From positions 80,406 through 144,405 of the forward strand of contig NZ_JAKIKR010000005.1 in NCBI RefSeq assembly GCF_023284025.1: a DNA stretch of 64,000 nucleotides. Direction: 5' to 3'. The first letter of the stretch is position 1, and every line of letters starts with the position of its first letter. Positions 29,692 through 38,196 of the stretch are shown here, one piece after another. This DNA comes from Shewanella abyssi (GTDB lineage: Bacteria > Pseudomonadota > Gammaproteobacteria > Enterobacterales > Shewanellaceae). Under the pieces are notes generated by a model. That model searched no databases and was not told the DNA's origin. It was given only the letters and a program-made list of their open reading frames with translations. Made by a program: the position numbers and the translations under genes.

Positions 29692-31185
29692 GTGAAAAAA
29701 CAACTCTCTTTGGCAATAGCAATGGCATTAGGTTTATCAGCATGTGGCAGCAGCGACAGCGCTTCTACTCCGCCACCAGCGCCTAAATATGACTGGCAGA
29801 TAATCAATCTTAACGTTGCCAACCAAGCTGATGTTGCCAAGGGTTGTATCATTTACGATGACGCCCTTGCCGAACCTGAAAAAGTAATTACTGCGTCGGT
29901 TGCTATTTATGGCTATAACATCTTATTCCATAATCGTGATGGTAGCGTCATCGCCAAGCACACCATTAAAGCGACTGAAGTCCCAAGCTCAGGCATCGTC
30001 ACCATCGATAGTGCCAATGTGCCTGATGGCGGATTTGTTTCACTAGAAGAGGTTGACGGCGGTATTGGTGGTAATGCTGATGTCTATATGTTCTCTGTTC
30101 AAAAAGAGCTGCTATCAGATCTCGTGCTAAACGTGCGTCAACCACAAAATGGTGCTAGTTGCTATAAAGGCGAGCAAAACGTGTCTGTAGAAGTCGTTAA
30201 AAGCGCTGCGGTATCGGTGCTGCAAGAGAAAAACATCGGCTATTACCAATCAAGCTACGGACTGGACGTCGATGGTCACAGTATCTCATCACATATTCCG
30301 GTTAAGTCTGAACTTCCCGCTAAAAAGCAGGTACTCGTGACAGCTTATGAGAACGATACCGAAGGCAACGCCACCATCATGAGCTACTACGGTTTAATCC
30401 AATCGGGTTATATCTACGATAGTAATAGTGACGGCTCCATTGTGGCTAGACCGTTAACTAACGAGAACTTGATTAACCAAGCTTGGACTACTGCCAACAA
30501 CTTGAGCATAGACAGAAATAGTGCTGTCTACATGGTCAATAGCGAAAACACCTATTTATGGCAGTCAATCTTTAACAGTAACCAAGAGTTTGCTTTGGTC
30601 GATGGCAGCAGCAATATGCAGCAGTGGTCAGCGTACTTTACCGGTACAGACAATGATTATGACTGGCGATATCACACATTCATTGCACTGGATGGCAGTA
30701 ACAGCGTGGTCGAAAACGCACTACCTGCAATGTATGACTTTGACGATATCAGTATTGATACCAATTGTGGCTCTGAGACTTCTGCAGACTTTTGTATCGA
30801 CACCTCAAGCTTTAGCAGCAATGATTTTGACTTACAACGCACCCAAGTACGCTCAACAACCACTGTAGGCGGTCGTAACTTCTATCAATCTATCTACGCA
30901 GTGCCAAACGCACAGCAGGTATTGATGAACAGCAGCGCTGTGACAATGGCACCAGAGTCAGCCAATCGAATTGAAATTGGCCTGACAGCATCTGACAATC
31001 TACCCCAAGCCCTTAGGTACATGATGGCCGAATCCGTTAATATTCAAACTGCCGCTAAAGATTCACCACTAGTGCCAAATTATAGCGACACTAACGGTTC
31101 TATTTTAACCATTGCTGAAAAGAGCGCGGCTCATCAAGCTATCTTGTCGACTAACAGCACTATGGTTTCAAACAGTAAAAATTAA
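29692..31185 (+). CDS. Hypothetical flagellin-like-free lipoprotein of unknown function
   Basis: I do not recognise this 497-residue protein. It starts at a GTG (MKKQLSLAIAMALGLSAC) with an AAGGTG box upstream and has a clear lipobox LSAC at residue 19, followed by a short S/T/P-rich linker. The mature part is rich in N, S, Y and D, with several isolated cysteines (KGCIIYDD, ASCYKGEQ, TNCGSET, DFCIDTS) that could form disulfides, and looks beta-rich. It has no membrane segment beyond the signal. It is a single gene with a terminator. It shares only the lipoprotein export type with the DUF4382 neighbour. The name in this entry implies no link to flagellins. Confidence 0.7.
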   Translation: MKKQLSLAIAMALGLSACGSSDSASTPPPAPKYDWQIINLNVANQADVAKGCIIYDDALAEPEKVITASVAIYGYNILFHNRDGSVIAKHTIKATEVPSSGIVTIDSANVPDGGFVSLEEVDGGIGGNADVYMFSVQKELLSDLVLNVRQPQNGASCYKGEQNVSVEVVKSAAVSVLQEKNIGYYQSSYGLDVDGHSISSHIPVKSELPAKKQVLVTAYENDTEGNATIMSYYGLIQSGYIYDSNSDGSIVARPLTNENLINQAWTTANNLSIDRNSAVYMVNSENTYLWQSIFNSNQEFALVDGSSNMQQWSAYFTGTDNDYDWRYHTFIALDGSNSVVENALPAMYDFDDISIDTNCGSETSADFCIDTSSFSSNDFDLQRTQVRSTTTVGGRNFYQSIYAVPNAQQVLMNSSAVTMAPESANRIEIGLTASDNLPQALRYMMAESVNIQTAAKDSPLVPNYSDTNGSILTIAEKSAAHQAILSTNSTMVSNSKN

Positions 31186-31229
31186 TCAGGGTCTGTTATT
31201 GATCCCAAAGAGAGCTCACCACTAACTGG

Positions 31230-31256
31230 AAAAGGACGCAATAATAGCGTCCTTTT
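31230..31256 (+). terminator. Terminator after the 497-residue lipoprotein
   Basis: A 10-bp stem AAAAGGACGC/GCGTCCTTTT around a 7-base loop lies 45 bases after the stop codon. Confidence 0.85.
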
Positions 31257-31416
31257 CTATTCAATAAATAACATAATTTAGCCGATGAAACTAAACTCAA
31301 CATTTTCCAAACCAAATCCCCTAGCGTGCAGCCATGTAAAACCCGACTATCATTAGTAGTACCTTCAACTGGTTAAAAGTACGTCATCTTTTGCCGCGAA
31401 TAAGTCGGTTGAGTTT

Positions 31417-31596
31417 ATGATTAAACCTCACATACGTCCTCAAATCATTGAAACAATCAGGGTTAATGGCCTGTATTTAGCTGATAGACGGGTCAAAAGC
31501 AGAGAGCCTACAACTGGCAAACCTCAGGTAAAACCCAGTGTACGTAAACGCAAAATATACCGTCATAGAGATACCATTATCGACATTTGGGTCTAA
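31417..31596 (+). CDS. Small basic protein of 59 residues, unknown
   Basis: An ATG at 31417 opens 59 codons that end in TAA at 31594–31596, just before the 11-bp repeat array. The predicted protein begins MIKPHIRPQIIETIRVNG and ends HRDTIIDIWV. It is strongly basic (about 15 Lys, Arg and His), with no signal peptide or membrane segment. The composition looks like a real protein rather than random sequence, but the ribosome binding site (GGTTGAG, six bases away) is weak and I know no family. Whether it is expressed is open. Confidence 0.5.
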   Translation: MIKPHIRPQIIETIRVNGLYLADRRVKSREPTTGKPQVKPSVRKRKIYRHRDTIIDIWV

Positions 31597-31623
31597 TCGC
31601 TGCAGTCCTGCTGCACTTGCTCG

Positions 31624-31876
31624 GCTCTTATTCTGCTCTTTCTCTGCTCCTATCCTGCTCCTATCCTGCTCCTATCCTGCTCCTATCCGGCTCCTATCCG
31701 GCTCCTATTCGGCTCCTATTCGGCTCCTATTCGGCTCCTATTCGGCTCCTAATCGGCTCCTAATCTGCTCCTACCCTGCTCTTACTCGGCTGTTATCCTG
31801 CTCTTATCCTGCTCCTAATCTGCTCCTAATCTGCTCCTATCCGGCTTTTAATCTGCTCCTATCCTGCTGTTAATTT
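31624..31876. repeat. Tandem array, 23 copies of an 11-bp unit
   Basis: Twenty-three consecutive 11-bp units of the form GCTCCTATCCT fill this stretch without indels. Central copies are identical in runs (three GCTCCTATCCT, two GCTCCTATCCG, four GCTCCTATTCG), while copies at the ends have drifted. The period is near one helical turn, and the plus strand is pyrimidine-rich. An open frame of 111 codons across the array exists only because the repeat lacks stop codons. Confidence 0.95.
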
Positions 31877-31947
31877 ATTTCAACACTTCACTCCTTTAGC
31901 CGCCTAAGGTATTGTCTTGAACGCTACTTTCTAAAAATGGTCATTTC

Positions 31948-32421
31948 GTGAAAAAAATCGCTCTGTTTGTTGATGTACAAAATATCTACTACACTTGCCG
32001 GCAAGCCTACGGTCGTCAATTTAACTACCGTAAACTTTGGCAACACCTTGGCTATGAAGGCGAGATAACCCATGCCACAGCCTATGCTATTCACCGTGGT
32101 GATGACGGTCAGCTAAAATTCCAAGATGCACTGAAGCACATAGGTTTCGAGGTCAAACTCAAGCCTTTTATACAACGCAGTGACGGTTCAGCTAAAGGTG
32201 ACTGGGATGTGGGGATCGCTATCGACATCATGGAAGTGGCCAGTGAAGTGGACAGCGTGATTTTACTCTCTGGCGATGGTGATTTTGACTTGTTAATGCT
32301 CAAGATTTATCAAAAGTATGGCGTTGAAACGCAAGTTTATGGCGTGCCTGGATTAACCGCTAAATCGCTCATAGACTCTGCCAGCCAGTATCACCAGATT
32401 GATGACAGCTTGTTACTCTAG
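31948..32421 (+). CDS. NYN domain protein (LabA/DUF88 family)
   Basis: This 157-residue protein is a NYN (PIN-like) domain, a fold of metal-dependent ribonucleases. Conserved acidic residues are visible at the start (IALFVDVQNIYY), in the middle (KGDWDVGIAIDIM) and in LLSGDGDFDLLM, in the usual order for the active site. It starts at a GTG at 31948. The ends fit a single-domain LabA-type protein. The RNA target is unknown. The 11-bp array ends 71 bases upstream. Confidence 0.85.
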   Translation: MKKIALFVDVQNIYYTCRQAYGRQFNYRKLWQHLGYEGEITHATAYAIHRGDDGQLKFQDALKHIGFEVKLKPFIQRSDGSAKGDWDVGIAIDIMEVASEVDSVILLSGDGDFDLLMLKIYQKYGVETQVYGVPGLTAKSLIDSASQYHQIDDSLLL

Positions 32422-32519
32422 TTTAAGTCGCAGTTTGACAACCATTGAGCGTGCTAACGTACTGAACTAAGATCGTCAGCATAAAAATCAGCAGCGCTAA
32501 GTGTAAGTTCAAAAAGTGT

Positions 32520-32551
32520 TAAAAGCCTTCAACGGAACCATTGAAGGCTGT
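32520..32551 (-). terminator. Probable terminator of the glycogen operon
   Basis: A 9-bp stem AGCCTTCAA/TTGAAGGCT is followed on the minus strand by TTTT. It lies about 45 bases after the glgA stop codon. Confidence 0.6.
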
Positions 32552-32568
32552 TAGCATTTTACTTAGCT

Positions 32569-32599
32569 TATACCCATCTTCAGGTAGGATGGGGCTATA
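32569..32599. repeat. Dispersed palindrome TATACCC…GGGCTATA, copy 1
   Basis: This 31-base near-palindrome has ends TATACCCATC and GATGGGGCTATA. It overlaps the glgA stop codon. Its reverse complement closely matches a 29-base copy at 59632–59660. Confidence 0.6.
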
Positions 32600-34346
32600 C
32601 TCGATAAAATTTCTCAACATATATAGCCGCTTGGCTATGCCAGTCAAAACGTTGCTGCTTAGCTAATCGCTCCATTTCCTGCCACTTATCACTGTTATGT
32701 AACTCAATAGCATGTTCAAAGGTTGAGATAAGCCCAGCGCCTTGGGCAAAAACATCACTTCCTTTAAATACAAAGCCGGTTTCCAAATGATGCACTGTGT
32801 CTTTAAGTCCACCCACATGATTAACTAAACACAGTTGCCCTTCGCGCATGGCGAGCATCTGACTGATACCGCAAGGCTCAAAAGAGCTCGGCATTAGAAA
32901 CAGCGAACCACCTTGATACAGCACTTTAGACAAGTCCTCATCATAACCATCCAGAAAGAGAAAATTGTCATAACGAGCAGCTATATCGGCAAACTCACGG
33001 GCAATGCTCTTATCACCACAGCCCAACAGCACACACTTTCCGTTTGGCTTAAGCACGGCTAAGCGCTCTAGCAACACTTGCAATACCGTTTTGCCACGCC
33101 AGTGTACTTTATCCGCCTCATCAGAAAAACGATAACGTAAAATCATCACTTTTTGATCTGTGAGTCGCCCCACCGAGGTCATTATAAAATCGGGGACACT
33201 GTGTGCAGCTTGCGCTAGTTGCTGTGCTAAGTGTGTTGCTGTGAGTAACGGTTCGACATTATTTTGCCATTGATGTAGGCGAGACTGTGCGACAAAGTCT
33301 TGACTGCTGACATGTTCCTTACCCACTTGCCAACCCAGCAGTGCGGCTTCCGCTGTGGCTAAAATAGTTTGCCAACTCTGGAGCGTTAATGCTCGCGTCG
33401 CTGTTTGCCTATCATCAATATCAGCGCCATTTAACGGCACTTCTGGGTACATGCAGCCATTCAAAATACCGATAAGATTTTGTTGCTCAAGCTTGGCTTG
33501 CAAGTCAGCCTCTAGCCCCTCACCGCCAAAAAATCCTTTAGCATGCACTGAGGGTTTGAGCACCTCTTGTGCATAACTTGGCGACACCAAATGTACCCGG
33601 TCGCTCAAGGTGATCGCCGCTCGAAGTGGGTTGATACAATTGGCGTATCTTGGGTCTGTTATTGCAGCAAACTGTTGCTCACTTAAGGTATCAGTTAATG
33701 CGGGAAACCAAGCTGCAAGAGAGGAGGTTTCATCTCGCATTGGCCTAATGCCTTGCATAGCCAAATTATGAATACTAAACACACAAGGCAATGTCTTAAG
33801 CTGCTGAAAATGATTATCGAATACCCGTAACATCGAGAAAATACCGCAATGCCAATCATGCAGATGGATAACATCGGGCGCTGGCGATATGACCGGACTC
33901 GACTTATCCGCTGCAATCGCTACCAAATCATCACTTAACGCCTTGGCGACAGACAAGCTAAACAGGGCAAACTTAGTGGCATCATCTGCAAACGGGCGAG
34001 CGGCATCGCCTTGGGAGTAGATCTGACCATCAACATTAAACAGTGGATGTGAGAACAGATAAAAATAGCGATTATCGAGGCTTGGGTGCGGCGCTTTATA
34101 GACTGCAACACACTCGTGTTTGCCTGCGAAATTAACATTAATGTCGACAAGCCACTGCGCATTGGCGGCGCGGTCTAAAAATCCATAGCTAGGCATGGCC
34201 ACATCAACAACCACGTTTAGCTTGGCTAACGCTAATGGCAGATCCCTAATAACATCTGCCATACCACCGACTTTACCGCCAGCGATCGCGCCATTTTCCG
34301 CCGCTAACATCAATATTCTTGGCATTGCTTGTTGTTTATTTGCCAT
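32595..34346 (-). CDS. glgA: Glycogen synthase
   Basis: GlgA extends alpha-1,4-glucan chains with ADP-glucose (GT5 family). The 583-residue protein has the N-terminal ADP-glucose motif GGKVGGMADV, HLHDWHCG, and the C-terminal SSFEPCGISQM motif of the GT-B fold. Compared with the about 477 residues of E. coli GlgA it is longer, with extra sequence around residues 300–390. It is the last gene of the operon, three bases after glgC. Confidence 0.94.
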   Translation of the reverse strand: MANKQQAMPRILMLAAENGAIAGGKVGGMADVIRDLPLALAKLNVVVDVAMPSYGFLDRAANAQWLVDINVNFAGKHECVAVYKAPHPSLDNRYFYLFSHPLFNVDGQIYSQGDAARPFADDATKFALFSLSVAKALSDDLVAIAADKSSPVISPAPDVIHLHDWHCGIFSMLRVFDNHFQQLKTLPCVFSIHNLAMQGIRPMRDETSSLAAWFPALTDTLSEQQFAAITDPRYANCINPLRAAITLSDRVHLVSPSYAQEVLKPSVHAKGFFGGEGLEADLQAKLEQQNLIGILNGCMYPEVPLNGADIDDRQTATRALTLQSWQTILATAEAALLGWQVGKEHVSSQDFVAQSRLHQWQNNVEPLLTATHLAQQLAQAAHSVPDFIMTSVGRLTDQKVMILRYRFSDEADKVHWRGKTVLQVLLERLAVLKPNGKCVLLGCGDKSIAREFADIAARYDNFLFLDGYDEDLSKVLYQGGSLFLMPSSFEPCGISQMLAMREGQLCLVNHVGGLKDTVHHLETGFVFKGSDVFAQGAGLISTFEHAIELHNSDKWQEMERLAKQQRFDWHSQAAIYVEKFYRV

Positions 34347-34349
34347 GAC

Positions 34350-35615
34350 TTACTCGTACCCCACTGGCAGACCTAACATGTCCCGCGTAACCAGTACCAC
34401 GCCTTTTTCGGAGACTCTGAAGCCTTTAGCGCGGTCATGGTCGTGGTTATAACCAATGACGCTCCCTTCTGGAATGATACAGCCGCGGTCGATAATGGCA
34501 TTCTTAATCTTGCAGTTTCGTCCCACCACCACATCAGGCAGGATCACTGAGTCTTCAACCAAAGCGAATGAGCACACCCTAACTTCATTAAACAGCACGC
34601 TGCGGCGCACCGTTGCGCCAGAGATAATGCAGCCACCAGAGACAATTGAGTCTAGCGCCATGCCACGTCTATCGTCATCATCAAAGACAAACTTTGCCGG
34701 CGGTAGCTGCTCTTGATAGGTCCAAATAGGCCATTTAGCATCATATAAGTTTAACGCTGGCGTGGGCGACAACAGTTCCATATTTGCTAGCCAAAATGAA
34801 TCGAGCGTGCCGACATCTCGCCAATAAGCCTCTTCATTTGAAAGTGCACTTCTAAATCGATGGGCAAACACCTGGTGATCTTTAATAATCGACGGAATGA
34901 TATCTTTACCAAAGTCGCGCTCAGAGCCTTCATTTTGCGCATCGAGTTTAAGCTGCTCAAATAGGAACTCAGTGTTAAACACATAGTTACCCATGGAGGC
35001 TAAACACTTTTCGGGATCCTCAGGTAGATGTTTCGGTAATTGGGGCTTCTCTTCAAAGCCTAAGATCCGCCCAGACTCATCCACTTCTACCACCCCAAAG
35101 GCACCGGCCGCTTCAGGCGTGGGCACTTCTAGACAGGAGACGGTCATATCAGCCCCAGATTCTGCGTGGGTGGCTAACAGCCCAGCGTAATCCATGCGGT
35201 AAACATGATCGCCCGACAAAATCATCACATATTTCGGCAGTTCGTGGCGAATAATATCGATATTTTGAAACACCGCATCAGCAGTGCCTTGATACCAATT
35301 TTCAGAGTGGCGCTGGGAAGCGGGTAAGACCTCAACCGATTCTCCCAGCTCCTTTTTAAAGTGTCCCCAACCACGCATTATGTGTCGAATAAGCGAGTGA
35401 GATTTATATTGCGTTACCACCCCGATACGACGTATGCCTGAGTTTATGCAGTTGGATAATGGGAAGTCGATGATCCTAAACTTACCGCCAAAATACAGCG
35501 AAGGCTTAGCCCGCCATTCCGTGAGCTCGTGTAGCCGAGATCCTCTCCCCCCCGCAAGAATAATGGCATAGGTATCACGGGTTAAATTGCTAATATAGCG
35601 TGGGTCATTGCTCAT
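34350..35615 (-). CDS. glgC: Glucose-1-phosphate adenylyltransferase
   Basis: GlgC makes ADP-glucose from ATP and glucose 1-phosphate, the committed step of glycogen synthesis, usually under allosteric control. The 421-residue protein has the nucleotide-binding loop [27 protein letters not shown], the EEKP motif and C-terminal left-handed beta-helix repeats ([27 protein letters not shown]). It lies between glgP (55-base gap) and glgA (3-base gap). Confidence 0.97.
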   Translation of the reverse strand: MSNDPRYISNLTRDTYAIILAGGRGSRLHELTEWRAKPSLYFGGKFRIIDFPLSNCINSGIRRIGVVTQYKSHSLIRHIMRGWGHFKKELGESVEVLPASQRHSENWYQGTADAVFQNIDIIRHELPKYVMILSGDHVYRMDYAGLLATHAESGADMTVSCLEVPTPEAAGAFGVVEVDESGRILGFEEKPQLPKHLPEDPEKCLASMGNYVFNTEFLFEQLKLDAQNEGSERDFGKDIIPSIIKDHQVFAHRFRSALSNEEAYWRDVGTLDSFWLANMELLSPTPALNLYDAKWPIWTYQEQLPPAKFVFDDDDRRGMALDSIVSGGCIISGATVRRSVLFNEVRVCSFALVEDSVILPDVVVGRNCKIKNAIIDRGCIIPEGSVIGYNHDHDRAKGFRVSEKGVVLVTRDMLGLPVGYE

Positions 35616-35670
35616 ACAGATTCACTCCTTGAACGTAGTTTATCGACATGCTTTATTAATTGAATGCGCA

Positions 35671-38196
35671 TCATGCTCTCCAAATTTCATCGCGATATCC
35701 GGCGATAGTCATATCACTTGAAAATCGGCCACTGGCCGCCGTATTTCTAATACTCATTTGTGTCCAGCTCATTTGATCTTTATAGCTATTGGCAGCCTTG
35801 ACTTGCGCAAGGCGGTAGGATTCAAAATCAGCCGCGGTCATCCATGGATCGTTAGGACTCTTGATGCTGGCAATAATCGAGGCGAATATATCGGGTTCTT
35901 GCAGATTAAAATGACCACTTTCTAATAGCTCCATCACCTCTGACAGGGCGTTAGATGCAGCGATAAACGACTGTGGTTGATAGTCTTTTCGTAACTCAGC
36001 GACCTCATTAGCGTCAAGCCCGAACAGGAAGAAGTTTTCATGGCCAACCTCCTCCAACATCTCAACGTTAGCGCCATCTAAGGTGCCAATGGTCAGTGCA
36101 CCATTCATCATGAACTTCATGTTGCCAGTGCCTGACGCTTCTTTGCCTGCGGTTGAGATCTGTTCCGACAGGTCCGTTGCCGGACAAATTTTTTCCATGG
36201 CGCTGACGTTGTAATTAGGCAAGAACGCAAATCGTAGATACTGACTAACAACGGCATCAGAATTAACCATGTGCGCGACGTTATTGGCCAATTTAATCAG
36301 CAGTTTGGCCATGGCATAACCTGGAGCTGCTTTGCCGCCGATGAGCACGCAGCGAGGGACTAAGTTGTCAGTATTGCCGAGGCGGATCTGTTGATAGAGA
36401 TAAATAACATGCAAGATATTAAGCAGTTGTCGTTTATATTCATGAATACGCTTAACCTGCACATCGAACATCATTTCTGGATCAAATTCGACATTGCACT
36501 CGCTGCGGATCAACTGTTGCAGAACCGCCTTATTGGCTTGTTTAACACCTGCCCACTCTTTAATAAACGCCACATCATCGGTAAAGGCGTTAAGCGCATT
36601 TAGGTGACTTAAATCAGTCACCCATTCATCACCCAAGCGCTTACTGAGCAAGGCGCTTAACTTAGGATTACACTGTGCCAGCCAGCGTCTTGGAGTCACA
36701 CCGTTAGTTCGATTGTTAAACTTTTCCGGCCAAAGTTGATAAAAATTGCTAAACAAACCAGAGGTCAGCAGCTGAGTATGTAGACTCGCTACACCATTAA
36801 CAGAAAAACAGGCTACTATTGCTAAATACGCCATGCGTACATGGGGCTCATCGCCCTCTTCAATAATTGACATATCAGCCAGTTTTACCGCATCCCCTGG
36901 CCATTTATGGGCAACCAGCTCTAGGTAACGGGCGTTTATCTCAAAGATGATCTCCATGATCCGCGGCAACATATGCTGCATCATTCTCACAGGCCAGCGC
37001 TCCAGCGCCTCAGGTAACAATGTATGGTTGGTGTAGGCCATGGTTTGCGTGGTGACTTGCCATGCGTCATCCCATTCAAGGAAGTACTCATCAACCAATA
37101 AGCGCATCAATTCTGGGATAGCGATTGCGGGATGGGTGTCATTGAGTTGCATCACATTAAGTGATGCAAAATCACTAAAGTCAGTGCCATGCCGACAAAC
37201 CCATAGGTTAAGAATGTCTTGTAAGCTAGCAGATGACAGAAAGTACTGCTGGCGTAGCCTTAGCTCCTTACCGTTTTCGCTGGCATCATTTGGATAGAGC
37301 ACCATGGTGATCTGCTCAGCCATGTTTTTTCGTGCCACTGCTTCACTGTAATCACCTTGATTAAATTCAGTGAGATCAAAATCATCGGTCGCTTCTGCTT
37401 TCCACAGTCTTAAGGTATTAATACGACCATTTTTATAACCCGGAACTGGCATATCGAAAGCCACAGCCAGCACATCTTGCCTATCAATCCAAGTGACATT
37501 GCAGCGGCCATTGGGGTCAATATAACTGCTGGTTCGACCGAAAAAAGGCACTTTGACATTATGTTGCGCGGCTCTCACTTCCCAAGGGTTGCCCTCTCTG
37601 AGCCAACGGTCAGGCCGCTCAACTTGAAAGCCCTCCACCAGCTTTTGAGCAAACATGCCATATTCATAACGAATGCCATAACCTGTCACGGCTAAATTCA
37701 TACTGGCGCAGCTATCTAAAAAGCAAGCGGCTAAACGCCCCAAGCCACCATTACCTAGCCCTGCGTCATGCTCTTGCTGCTCTACCTCTTCCAGCGTGAC
37801 GGCGTAATCCTTTAATACCTTATGGATTGTTTGCTCAATATCCAGATTAAGCAGCGCATTGCCTAGCGCGCGTCCCATTAAAAACTCTAACGACATGTAA
37901 GCCACTTGCTTGCGCCCTTGTGCCATATCATCGACTCGGGTTTGTCGCCAAGGCGCTAGCATCTGCTCTTTGACTGTGCTCGCCAGCGCTTGGAATAGAT
38001 CGTGTTGTTGATGCTCGTCGCGGCTTAAACTTTTATTGATATGCCGCGCCATCGCCAGATGAAGTGCATCACAAGGCTCACATTGACTATGCTCAGCAGG
38101 CTTCTCATTCACCTGAGCCTGTTTCACCGGTTTTGCAGCTGTGGTTTTAAGTTTTGACTTCGCTTTAACCTTGGTCGTCTTTACAGGTGCCGTCAT
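35671..38196 (-). CDS. glgP: Glycogen/maltodextrin phosphorylase with basic N-terminal extension
   Basis: This PLP enzyme releases glucose 1-phosphate from the non-reducing ends of alpha-glucans. The 841-residue protein has YMSLEFLMGRALGNAL, GLGNGGLGRLAACFLDS and the PLP-lysine motif EASGTGNMKFMMNG. Its first about 40 residues are a low-complexity K/T/A/P stretch before the catalytic domain (LHLAMARHINKSL), unusual against the E. coli enzyme and with no known role. The gene overlaps glgX by 4 bases (ATGA). Confidence 0.95.
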   Translation of the reverse strand: MTAPVKTTKVKAKSKLKTTAAKPVKQAQVNEKPAEHSQCEPCDALHLAMARHINKSLSRDEHQQHDLFQALASTVKEQMLAPWRQTRVDDMAQGRKQVAYMSLEFLMGRALGNALLNLDIEQTIHKVLKDYAVTLEEVEQQEHDAGLGNGGLGRLAACFLDSCASMNLAVTGYGIRYEYGMFAQKLVEGFQVERPDRWLREGNPWEVRAAQHNVKVPFFGRTSSYIDPNGRCNVTWIDRQDVLAVAFDMPVPGYKNGRINTLRLWKAEATDDFDLTEFNQGDYSEAVARKNMAEQITMVLYPNDASENGKELRLRQQYFLSSASLQDILNLWVCRHGTDFSDFASLNVMQLNDTHPAIAIPELMRLLVDEYFLEWDDAWQVTTQTMAYTNHTLLPEALERWPVRMMQHMLPRIMEIIFEINARYLELVAHKWPGDAVKLADMSIIEEGDEPHVRMAYLAIVACFSVNGVASLHTQLLTSGLFSNFYQLWPEKFNNRTNGVTPRRWLAQCNPKLSALLSKRLGDEWVTDLSHLNALNAFTDDVAFIKEWAGVKQANKAVLQQLIRSECNVEFDPEMMFDVQVKRIHEYKRQLLNILHVIYLYQQIRLGNTDNLVPRCVLIGGKAAPGYAMAKLLIKLANNVAHMVNSDAVVSQYLRFAFLPNYNVSAMEKICPATDLSEQISTAGKEASGTGNMKFMMNGALTIGTLDGANVEMLEEVGHENFFLFGLDANEVAELRKDYQPQSFIAASNALSEVMELLESGHFNLQEPDIFASIIASIKSPNDPWMTAADFESYRLAQVKAANSYKDQMSWTQMSIRNTAASGRFSSDMTIAGYRDEIWRA

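Noticed and set aside
31538..31873. 111-codon open frame with a repeating SYPAP/LLSCS pattern
   Set aside because: It is the translation of the 11-bp repeat array, which lacks stop codons in this frame; it has no ribosome binding site and no protein-like composition.
31624..31876. Possible CRISPR array
   Set aside because: The unit is 11 bp and contiguous with no spacers, so it is a simple tandem repeat.
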